From contig NZ_JAUSWX010000001.1 of NCBI RefSeq assembly GCF_030815405.1, positions 2,976,001 to 3,040,000 on the forward strand: a stretch of DNA of 64,000 nt. Reading direction: 5' to 3'. The stretch comes from Agromyces albus. Lineage in GTDB: Bacteria; Actinomycetota; Actinomycetes; Actinomycetales; Microbacteriaceae. The position numbers were made by a program, and so were the translations under genes. Under the pieces are notes generated by a model. The model saw only the letters and a program-made list of their open reading frames with translations. It was not told the DNA's origin and searched no databases. How positions within the stretch are numbered: position 1 is the stretch's first letter; each line of letters starts with the position of its first letter. Of the stretch, positions 50,869 through 57,836 are shown piece after piece.

Positions 50869-52224
50869 TCACTCTCCCGTCGCATCGAAGCGGGCGCGCA
50901 CGTCGCGCGCGATGTCGGCGTTGCCCTGCTCCCACTCGTCGATCTGGGACCGACGCTCTGCGCGCATCCGGTCGCGGCGCTCGGTGAACGTGCGCATGCG
51001 CTCGTCCGCGGCATCCCGGGCGGCGCGCTGCTCGTCAGTGAGCTCGGGCAGCGCGACCTCGATCACCCGGTCGACGGGGCGCAGGGGCAGCCGCTGATCG
51101 ACCGGAGGGATCTCGAGCACCGGCGAGGGCAACGTCTGGTACCAGTACGCCGTCGACGACCATTCGTCGCTGAGATGGTTGCCGTGGCCGTGCTCGAAGG
51201 TGACCTTGATCCGCTTCTCGAAGCGGATCGGGTCGGCCATGTGGAACCGGTAGCTGTGGTGGAATCCGGGAACGTTCTCCTCGTGCACGATCGTGCCGTT
51301 GAAGAGGTAGGCGTTGTGCTGCATGCCCCATGCGTGCCCGAAGTAGTCCTCCATGCCGGTGCCGTGGAGGCTCGGCGGCCAGGTGTCGTCGTCGATGAAG
51401 ATCATGTCGTCGCCCTCGCCCCACCAGGAACCCTGGAAGTGGCGAACAGCCAGCGTGCACCCGACGTAGTGCCCGCGCCCCTCTGTCTCGAGGGCCACGT
51501 AGTTGTCGGCGCCGTCGAGGTTCGCGACCGTCGTCTCGATGCTGTTCGACTGGAGATCGGGGCCCCATCCGGCGTTCGGCAGTGCGCGCCGCCAGTGCGC
51601 ATGGAAGTACACGGTCTCTTCGGGCAACGGCTCCTTGACGAGCTCGTAGTCGATGTAGAAGTACTGCAGGTACGGGATGTCGTTCTGGTTCTCCACCACG
51701 ATGCGGGCACGCGTGCCGAACGGCATCCGGAAGTAGCTGTTGAAGGCGGCGCTGCCGCCGAAGGAGTGCAGCTCCGCCTCCTTGGCCGAGACCGACAGCG
51801 GCAGTGAGTCGAAGGAACCCGACAGGGAGTTCATGAGCCCGAAGAAGTCACCCAGGGGAGCGACCACGCTCGGCGTCTCCTGGTCGTCCCAGTACATCTT
51901 GAGCACCACCTTGCGGTAGTAGTCGGGGTCGACGACCTCCCAGCTCACCCCGAGGGCATTGTGGATCTCGAGCATCGGCACGCCCACGACGCTCGGATCG
52001 ATCTGACCCGGGCCCGGCTGGATGCGGCACGACTGGGTCATCCAGATGTGCGTGATGAATCCCGGCCCTTCGATGTCGGCGAGCGTGCGCTCCTCACCGG
52101 GCATGATGATCCAGTTGTCGCGATTGCGGCCCGTCTGATCGAAGCTCGATGCGCGGGCTGTGCGAGCGCTGCGCGCCCGGGTGAGATCGCCGAGCATTCC
52201 GCCCGGACGCGTGGAATCGGTCAC
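50869..52224 (-). CDS. GH172 (DUF2961) family glycoside hydrolase
   Basis: 451-residue DUF2961 protein, now glycoside hydrolase family 172. Known members are difructose dianhydride I synthase/hydrolase-type alpha-fructofuranosidases and exo-alpha-D-arabinofuranosidases. Landmarks are GPGFITHIWMT (about 53-63), QGSWWGEGDDMIFIDDDTWP (about 259-278, with acidic residues near the catalytic pair) and LHGTGMEDYFGHAWG. The last 60 residues are a helical Arg/Glu tail. No signal peptide is seen. GTG 52224 has AAAGGA seven bases upstream. Its promoter at 52301-52329 has a LacI operator just downstream of the start point. Confidence 0.88.
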   Translation of the reverse strand: MTDSTRPGGMLGDLTRARSARTARASSFDQTGRNRDNWIIMPGEERTLADIEGPGFITHIWMTQSCRIQPGPGQIDPSVVGVPMLEIHNALGVSWEVVDPDYYRKVVLKMYWDDQETPSVVAPLGDFFGLMNSLSGSFDSLPLSVSAKEAELHSFGGSAAFNSYFRMPFGTRARIVVENQNDIPYLQYFYIDYELVKEPLPEETVYFHAHWRRALPNAGWGPDLQSNSIETTVANLDGADNYVALETEGRGHYVGCTLAVRHFQGSWWGEGDDMIFIDDDTWPPSLHGTGMEDYFGHAWGMQHNAYLFNGTIVHEENVPGFHHSYRFHMADPIRFEKRIKVTFEHGHGNHLSDEWSSTAYWYQTLPSPVLEIPPVDQRLPLRPVDRVIEVALPELTDEQRAARDAADERMRTFTERRDRMRAERRSQIDEWEQGNADIARDVRARFDATGE

Positions 52225-52278
52225 CGTCGTCCTTTCCTTCTCCGCCGCTGCGATGCGACGGGATGGCGAAAATGCCAT

Positions 52279-52291
52279 CGAAACGTTTGCG
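52279..52291. promoter_or_regulatory. LacI operator O1 (CGAAACGTTTGCG)
   Basis: AAACGTTT core at 52281-52288, ten to fifteen bases downstream of the GH172 -10 box. The same 13-base sequence occurs in inverse at 53515-53527. Confidence 0.8.
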
Positions 52292-52300
52292 TGTCCGATC

Positions 52301-52329
52301 ACGCTATCGGTCCAGCGCTGCCAGCGCAA
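52301..52329 (-). promoter_or_regulatory. Promoter of the GH172-GH32 operon
   Basis: On the minus strand -35 TTGCGC (52329-52324) and -10 TAGCGT (52306-52301), 17 bases apart. The -35 overlaps operator O2. Confidence 0.55.
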
Positions 52330-52344
52330 ACGCGTCGCGTTTGC
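52326..52344. promoter_or_regulatory. LacI operator O2, 19-base perfect palindrome
   Basis: GCAAACGCG-T-CGCGTTTGC is a perfect 9-base inverted repeat with a one-base centre. It resembles the other LacI sites but with an odd centre. It overlaps the GH172 -35 and lies about 93 bases before the regulator start. Confidence 0.7.
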
Positions 52345-52436
52345 ACCGGTTTTCGGTGTATTTCCACGCGAACAGCCGCGTGGTGTAGATTTGCGCAACG
52401 GCTGTGACAACACAGCTCAGGAGTCGGGAGTTGTCG

Positions 52437-53462
52437 ATGGCGACGATGGTGGATGTGGCGCGGATCGCCCGAGTGTCGATCTCGACGGTGTCGCACGTGC
52501 TGAACGGCACGCGGAACGTCGAGCCGGCGACACGCGATCGCGTCGTGGCGGCGATCGAGGCGACGGGATATCGACAGGACACCCTGGCCCGGGCGATGCG
52601 CCGCTCACGCACCGACAGCATCGGGCTCGTCGTCTCGGATGCCGGGGAGCCCGCGTTCGCCGAGATGGTGCACGGTGTCGAGGATGCCGCTGCCGAGCGG
52701 GGGCTCACCCTGCTCCTCGCGAACTCCTCAGAAGACGCCGAGCGGGAGAATCGCGCCGTGCGGACGCTCCTCGATCGCCGCGTCGACGGGCTCATCCTGG
52801 CCCGTGCCGCGAACTCGAGCGCCGGCCTCATGGAGGCCCTCCAGAGCGAGAAGCACCCGATCATCCTGCTCGACCGCCTCTTCGGCGAGCTCCCCTTCGA
52901 CCAGGTCGGCGCCGACAACCGCGATTCCATGCGCCGACTCGTCGGCCATCTGGTTGCGGCCGGTCATCGGCGCTTCGCCGTGATCGCCGGTGACACCCGC
53001 GTGCCGGCCCTCATGGAGCGTCTCGACGGATTCCACGACGGCCTCCGCAGCGGCGAGCTGCACCTCGACGACCAGCTCATCCACGAGGGTGTCGACACGC
53101 CTGCGCTCGAGTCGGCACTCGCAGGCGGGCTCGAGGACACCGCGATCACCGCCGTGATCGCCTGCAGCACGCCGCTCGCCACGGCCGCCCTTCGTGCCAT
53201 CGAGCGCGCAGGGCGATCGACGCCCGACGACACGGCATTCGCGACCTTCGACGGGTTCAATCACCCCGACCTGTTCCGCCCGCGCATCACGACGGTGCGC
53301 CAGCCCGCCTTCGACATGGGAGCGGCGGCGGTGCGGCTGCTCGTCGAACGCCTCGAGTCGCCCGAATCGAGCCCGCGCAGCGTGCGCCTGCACCAGCGCC
53401 TCGAGTTGCGTGACTCGACCGAGGGATACCGGTCCGGCTCATCGCAGCCCGAGCGCTCCTGA
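52437..53462 (+). CDS. LacI-family transcriptional regulator
   Basis: 341-residue repressor. The N-terminal helix-turn-helix has TMVDVARIARVSISTVSHVLNG followed by the hinge-helix ALARAMRRSRT. The rest is a periplasmic-binding-protein-like sensor domain in two lobes. ATG 52437 was chosen because GGGAG lies six bases upstream; a GTG at 52404 is less likely. It is placed between the divergent GH172 operon and the importer operon, both with AAACGTTT operators at their promoters, so it is the likely repressor of both, released by a fructose-derived sugar. Confidence 0.93.
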   Translation: MATMVDVARIARVSISTVSHVLNGTRNVEPATRDRVVAAIEATGYRQDTLARAMRRSRTDSIGLVVSDAGEPAFAEMVHGVEDAAAERGLTLLLANSSEDAERENRAVRTLLDRRVDGLILARAANSSAGLMEALQSEKHPIILLDRLFGELPFDQVGADNRDSMRRLVGHLVAAGHRRFAVIAGDTRVPALMERLDGFHDGLRSGELHLDDQLIHEGVDTPALESALAGGLEDTAITAVIACSTPLATAALRAIERAGRSTPDDTAFATFDGFNHPDLFRPRITTVRQPAFDMGAAAVRLLVERLESPESSPRSVRLHQRLELRDSTEGYRSGSSQPERS

Positions 53463-53470
53463 ATCCGGGC

Positions 53471-53499
53471 TTGACAGTCGTGGCCACCCGATCTAAGTT
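53471..53499 (+). promoter_or_regulatory. Promoter of the importer operon
   Basis: TTGACA (53471-53476), 17-base spacer, TAAGTT (53494-53499). It is the best sigma-70-type match in the window. Two LacI operators lie directly downstream. Confidence 0.75.
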
Positions 53500-53502
53500 C
53501 AG

Positions 53503-53527
53503 ACAAACGTTTCTCGCAAACGTTTCG
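53503..53527 (+). promoter_or_regulatory. Two adjacent LacI operators
   Basis: AAACGTTT cores at 53505-53512 and 53518-53525, 13 bases centre to centre. They lie just past the -10, so bound repressor would block initiation or early elongation. Confidence 0.8.
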
Positions 53528-53632
53528 ATGTAGTATCCGAATCTGCCGCCGAAGGCCGAACTCGAAAGCCCCGGTGGCCACGACGTATCGGCCGACGCAG
53601 CACGCCGGCCGCCACCATCAAAGGAGATGAAC

Positions 53633-54946
53633 GTGCCCCTGTCACCCCATCGTCATCCGCTTCGCCGGATCGCGGTCGGCACCATCGCGACCGCCGCCGC
53701 CATCCTGGCGCTCGCCGGATGCAGCGCTGCCGGTGCATCCGGCGACGGCAAGACCGAGATCACCCTCTCGATGCAGAACCCGGATGTGGAGTCCGCCGAT
53801 CCCGCCACCTGGGCGATCGTCGAGGCGTTCGAAGAGGCCAACCCCGACATCACCGTCACGGTGAGTGGCGAGGCGGTGTCGGAGCACCTGCAGAAGCTCT
53901 CGATCGCTGCGCAGAGCGACACGCTGCCCGACATCTTCTGGGTGTACAAGTCGACGGCCGAAGACATGCAGGAGGCCGGCAAGCTCCTCGACCTCGCCCC
54001 GGTGCTCGACGAGCTCGGACTCACCGATGCGTTCCCCGAGAGCACGGTCGCGAACTTCTCCAACGGCGACGTCATCTACGGCGTCCCGTATCAGGGACTC
54101 CTGACCGGCCTCTGGTACAACTCGAAGATCCTGAGCGACAACGGGCTCGAGGTGCCGGTCACCTTCGACGACCTGCTCCACGTCGCCGAGACGCTCAGCG
54201 TCAAGGGCATCACGACGATCTCGAACGGGGCGAACCAGTCGTCGTTCAGCGTGTGGAGCTTCCTTGTCGACCTCGATCGCTTCGGCTACGAGGAGAAGAT
54301 CGATGGGATCCTCGACGGCTCGGTGAAGTACGACAACCCCGACTTCCTCCGCCTCTACGAGCACATCGCCGAACTCCGCGACGCGGGCGCCTTCGCCTCG
54401 AACGTCTCCACCCAGACCTATCAGCAGGCGGTCGACCAGTTCACGAGCGGCAACGCCGCGATGCTCGACGCCGGCGTCTGGGCATCCAGCGCCATCCAGG
54501 ACTCGGCGATCGCGCCCGACGCCGGATTCTGGACCGGCCCGCAGTTCGATGACGGGGTCGGCGAGCAGAACATCGTCATGAACGTGGCATCCGCCCCGTT
54601 CGCGGTGAGTGCGAAGGTGGCCGGAGACGAACAGAAGCTCGAGGCCGTGAAGAAGTTCCTCGACTTCTACTACGGCGACGAAGCCCAGCAGATCCTCGTC
54701 GACAACGGACAGCCGCCGGTGACGACGTATGAGCCCGTCGTCGACGCTCAGGCGCAGAGCGCCCTCAAGGCGGCGCTCGACGCATCCACCGCCGACGGGG
54801 TGACCAGCCCGCAGTCGCAGCCCGACCTGCTCGTGTCGACTCCGGTCGCGAATGCGATGTACGACAGCATCTACGGCGTGATCCAGAACCAGCTCACGCC
54901 CAAGCAGGCCCTCGAACTGGTGCAGAAGGCGCTCGACGCCGAGTAG
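53633..54946 (+). CDS. ABC importer substrate-binding lipoprotein (carbohydrate, family 1)
   Basis: 437-residue sugar-binding protein anchored to the outer face of the membrane. Lipobox LAGC follows a short hydrophobic stretch near residues 13-25. The mature part shows the family 1 pattern, with QNPDVESADPATWAIVEAFEE, PVTFDDLLHVAETLSVKGI and YYGDEAQQILVDNGQPPVT. GTG 53633 was chosen over ATG 53627 because AAAGGAG abuts the ATG but lies six bases before the GTG. First gene of the importer operon. A stem-loop follows the stop. Confidence 0.92.
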   Translation: MPLSPHRHPLRRIAVGTIATAAAILALAGCSAAGASGDGKTEITLSMQNPDVESADPATWAIVEAFEEANPDITVTVSGEAVSEHLQKLSIAAQSDTLPDIFWVYKSTAEDMQEAGKLLDLAPVLDELGLTDAFPESTVANFSNGDVIYGVPYQGLLTGLWYNSKILSDNGLEVPVTFDDLLHVAETLSVKGITTISNGANQSSFSVWSFLVDLDRFGYEEKIDGILDGSVKYDNPDFLRLYEHIAELRDAGAFASNVSTQTYQQAVDQFTSGNAAMLDAGVWASSAIQDSAIAPDAGFWTGPQFDDGVGEQNIVMNVASAPFAVSAKVAGDEQKLEAVKKFLDFYYGDEAQQILVDNGQPPVTTYEPVVDAQAQSALKAALDASTADGVTSPQSQPDLLVSTPVANAMYDSIYGVIQNQLTPKQALELVQKALDAE

Positions 54947-54952
54947 TGGACG

Positions 54953-54989
54953 AACGGGGCCGGCCGGCCGCCCTGCGGTCGGCCCCGTT
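54953..54989 (+). other. Intercistronic stem-loop after the binding-protein gene
   Basis: AACGGGGCCG pairs perfectly with CGGCCCCGTT (54980-54989) around a 17-base loop. Such structures between a binding-protein gene and its permeases often stabilise the upstream mRNA and lower permease expression. Confidence 0.65.
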
Positions 54990-55042
54990 CCGTTCCAACC
55001 AGGGAACCACGGTGGTTCTCGATGAACAGGAGAGTTGCATCC

Positions 55043-55915
55043 ATGATCTGGGTGAGTTCCCGCTGGAAGATCCTCCTCATGGTGGCGCCGGCGTTGATCG
55101 TCTTCACAGGCTTCGTCATCTACCCGGTGGTGTACTCGCTGGGCTTCAGCTTCACGAAGTTCCAGGGCTTCGGGGCGCCCGAGTGGATCGGCTTCGACAA
55201 CTACGCCGCGCTCGCGGTCGACCCGTTCTTCTGGCAGGCGCTGCAGAACACGATCGTGATCCTGGTCGTGAGCCTCGCGATCCTCATCCCCGCGTCGTTC
55301 GGGCTCGCGCTGCTGCTGCGGCGCCGCATCGCCGGCGGCGGCACGCTTCGGGCGCTCGTGTTCGGGCCGGCGATCATCGCGCCGATCCTCGTCGGCCTCA
55401 TCTGGGTCTTCATCCTCGACCCGAAGATCGGCCTGCTGAATCGAGTGCTCGGCTTCTTCGGCGCTGCGCCGGTGCAATGGATCGGCGGCGATACGCTGAC
55501 GCCCTACGCGGTGTCGCTCGTCTTCATCTGGAGCAGCATCGGCTTCGCGATGACGATCTTCTACGCGGGGCTGCAGCTCCTGCCGTCGGATGTCATGGAG
55601 GCCAGCGCCATCGACGGGGCGACCGGATGGCAGCAGCTCCGTCACATCACGGTGCCCATGATGCGCGAGACCTTCGCCATCGTCACCATCCTCATGATCA
55701 CCAACGTGTTCAAGATCTTCGAGCTCGTCTTCATGCTCACCGGCGGTGGGCCGGTGCACCGCTCCGAGACGCTCGTGAGCTACATGTACTTCGTCACCTT
55801 CACCAACCAGCAATACGGCTACGGCATGGCCCTCGCCGTCATCATCACCGTTCTCGGCGCGGTCGTCTCGGCCGGCTACCTCGTCGTCTCCCGTGGAAGG
55901 AAGCAGCCGGCATGA
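55043..55915 (+). CDS. ABC importer permease (MalF-like)
   Basis: 290-residue six-helix permease. The conserved EAA loop that contacts the ATPase is EASAIDGATGWQQLRHITVP (residues about 190-210). The sequence FSFTKFQGFGAPEWIGFDNY is typical of the MalF/UgpA group. ATG 55043 has AGGAG ten bases upstream; the ATG at 55022 has none. The stop overlaps the next permease by 4 bases. No ATPase gene is in the operon. Confidence 0.9.
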   Translation: MIWVSSRWKILLMVAPALIVFTGFVIYPVVYSLGFSFTKFQGFGAPEWIGFDNYAALAVDPFFWQALQNTIVILVVSLAILIPASFGLALLLRRRIAGGGTLRALVFGPAIIAPILVGLIWVFILDPKIGLLNRVLGFFGAAPVQWIGGDTLTPYAVSLVFIWSSIGFAMTIFYAGLQLLPSDVMEASAIDGATGWQQLRHITVPMMRETFAIVTILMITNVFKIFELVFMLTGGGPVHRSETLVSYMYFVTFTNQQYGYGMALAVIITVLGAVVSAGYLVVSRGRKQPA

Positions 55916-56826
55916 GCGCACAACTGATGGACACGGGGCTCGAGCCGATCTCGGAGATCGCCCTCGCCGGGGCGCCCGCGCAGCTGCCTCGGCGTCGTCG
56001 CGGGCGCACGGCCGCGATCGTCGTGGGCGTGGCCGCCTACCTCGTGACGTTCCTCATCGTGCTGCCGATCCTCTGGATCGTGCTGCTGTCGTTCCAGCCC
56101 AGCGGCAACATCCTCTCCAACCCGTTCTCGTTCGACCACCTGACGTTCGACAACTACGTGCGGGCGATCACGTCGCTTCCGCTCCTCCAGATGTACGGCA
56201 ACACGATCCTGATCGCGGTCGTCTCGGTCACGGTCGGCACGGCGATCTCGTTCATGGCCGCCTTCGCCCTGACGCGGATGATCTTCCGGCGCCGTCGTAC
56301 GCAGTCGGCGCTCCGGTTCTACCTGCTCGCAGGCCTCGCCGTGCCCGTGTACATCCTGCTCTTCCCCGTGTATCGCCTCGACCTCGCGCTCGGCATCTTC
56401 GGCACCTACGCGGCGCTGATCCTGCCCTACGTCGCGGTCTCGATCCCGTTCAACACGCTCCTGCTCACCGGCTTCCTCCGCGAGTTCCCCGGCGAGATCG
56501 AGGAGGCGGCGATCATCGACGGCGCCGGGCTCTGGCGGTTGTGCACGTCGGTCGTGCTGCCGCTCATGCGACCCGTGATCGCGACGATCCTCATCTTCAA
56601 CGTCGTCTACGTCTTCAACGAGTTCCCGTTCGCGTCGATCCTCATCAACGACCCCAGCATGGTCACCGTCTCCCTCGCGGTGTCGCGATTCCAGGGCCAG
56701 TACACCGTCGACTACGGCGGGATGATGGCGTCGGCGACGCTCGTGCTCCTGCCGCAGCTCGTCATCTACGCGATCTTCCAGCGCCACGTGATCGCCGGCA
56801 TGACGGTCGGTGCAGTGAAGGGGTGA
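55912..56826 (+). CDS. ABC importer permease (MalG-like)
   Basis: 304-residue six-helix permease with the EAA loop EEAAIIDGAGLWRLCTSVVL (about 197-216) and the opening YLVTFLIVLPILWIVLLSFQ. The first 35 residues are a soluble tail. ATGA overlap (55912-55915) couples it to the MalF-like gene. It ends 4 bases before the convergent stop of the GH32-like gene. Confidence 0.92.
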   Translation: MSAQLMDTGLEPISEIALAGAPAQLPRRRRGRTAAIVVGVAAYLVTFLIVLPILWIVLLSFQPSGNILSNPFSFDHLTFDNYVRAITSLPLLQMYGNTILIAVVSVTVGTAISFMAAFALTRMIFRRRRTQSALRFYLLAGLAVPVYILLFPVYRLDLALGIFGTYAALILPYVAVSIPFNTLLLTGFLREFPGEIEEAAIIDGAGLWRLCTSVVLPLMRPVIATILIFNVVYVFNEFPFASILINDPSMVTVSLAVSRFQGQYTVDYGGMMASATLVLLPQLVIYAIFQRHVIAGMTVGAVKG

Positions 56827-56830
56827 TGGC

Positions 56831-57835
56831 CTACGCCGAGCGCGCAGCGCTCAGTGCGGGCTCGACGAGTCGGCTCCAACCGCCCCCGCGTTCGATCGAG
56901 AGCCGGCCTGCGGGGTCGACGGCGATCGGGAACGGGTCGCTGAGACCGCCGATGAATGGCCCGTCGTCGACGAACTGGAGGAACGCGAGGAAGACGTGCT
57001 CGCCCTCGAACGTGCGCACCACTCGTCCCGCGTAGAGCTCCCCGCGCGGGTCACCGCTGAAGAAGTCGCGTGACTCGAGCGTGAACGGCCCGGACGCCGT
57101 GTCGCCCACGAGGTAATGGGTGCCGCACAGCGCGACGCCGTCGGAGATGCGTGCTGCGCTGTGCGCCCATTCGTAGGCCGAGAAGAACAGGTACCACCGG
57201 TCGCCGATGCGTTCGAGCTGCGGCACCTCCATGTGACCGAACTCCCCCGGCGTTGCGACGGGCGGCAACACCTCCCAGTCGTCGAGGGTGCGCGAGCGGG
57301 CGAGGCCGATCGCACCACGCGAGTCCACCGCGCCGTCGCGCACTCTCGCGGTGATGAGCATGCGGTACTCGCCCGTCGCCTCGTCGAAGTACACCCACGG
57401 GTCGCGCCAGGTGAGGTCGAACCACACGTCGAGATCGAGTTCCTCGTACCAGCGCGGATCCACTTCGAGCACGAAGGCGTCCTTGGTCCAGTGGTGCAAG
57501 TCGGTGCTCGTCGCGCGTCCGATTCGCTGCACGAGTCCGTCCTCGGCGCGATTCACGCCGGTGTAGTACATCTGCCAACCACCGGCGACGCGGATGACGC
57601 TGCCGGTCCAGGTCGCGAGGTCGTCCCATTCCCCCGGCGCACCGGGACCGAGCGCCTCGCCGATGAACTCCCAGTCGCGCAGGTCGGTTGAGACCGCGTG
57701 GCCGATCCGTGCGTTCTGGTGTCGGAGCTCTGGGTCGCCGAGCGAGATCGGCGCCATGAGGAAGTAGAGGTGGTAGCGCTCGCCGGCCTCCATGAGCCAG
57801 AAGTCCCAGGTCCAGTGGTCGGGGAGGATGAGCAT
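56831..57835 (-). CDS. Divergent GH32-like glycosidase (334 aa)
   Basis: 334-residue beta-propeller glycosidase of the GH32/GH43/GH68 clan. It starts MLILPDHWTWDFWLMEAGER, where the usual WMNDP is WTWDFW, keeping an Asp. The RDP motif is in WRDPWVYFDE, and the acid/base Glu region is FGHMEVPQLERIG. No beta-sandwich domain follows, so it is shorter than a typical GH32 enzyme. It has no signal peptide. ATG 57835 comes 1 base after the stop of the LamG/GH32 gene. The activity is probably on a fructose-containing substrate, by context. Confidence 0.82.
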   Translation of the reverse strand: MLILPDHWTWDFWLMEAGERYHLYFLMAPISLGDPELRHQNARIGHAVSTDLRDWEFIGEALGPGAPGEWDDLATWTGSVIRVAGGWQMYYTGVNRAEDGLVQRIGRATSTDLHHWTKDAFVLEVDPRWYEELDLDVWFDLTWRDPWVYFDEATGEYRMLITARVRDGAVDSRGAIGLARSRTLDDWEVLPPVATPGEFGHMEVPQLERIGDRWYLFFSAYEWAHSAARISDGVALCGTHYLVGDTASGPFTLESRDFFSGDPRGELYAGRVVRTFEGEHVFLAFLQFVDDGPFIGGLSDPFPIAVDPAGRLSIERGGGWSRLVEPALSAARSA

Positions 57836-57836
57836 G

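Noticed and set aside
53642..55921. A 759-codon open frame on the minus strand
   Set aside because: It covers the binding-protein and permease genes of the plus strand in antisense. Its translation is rich in Arg, Asp, Glu and His without any family pattern, which is usual for antisense frames in high-GC DNA.
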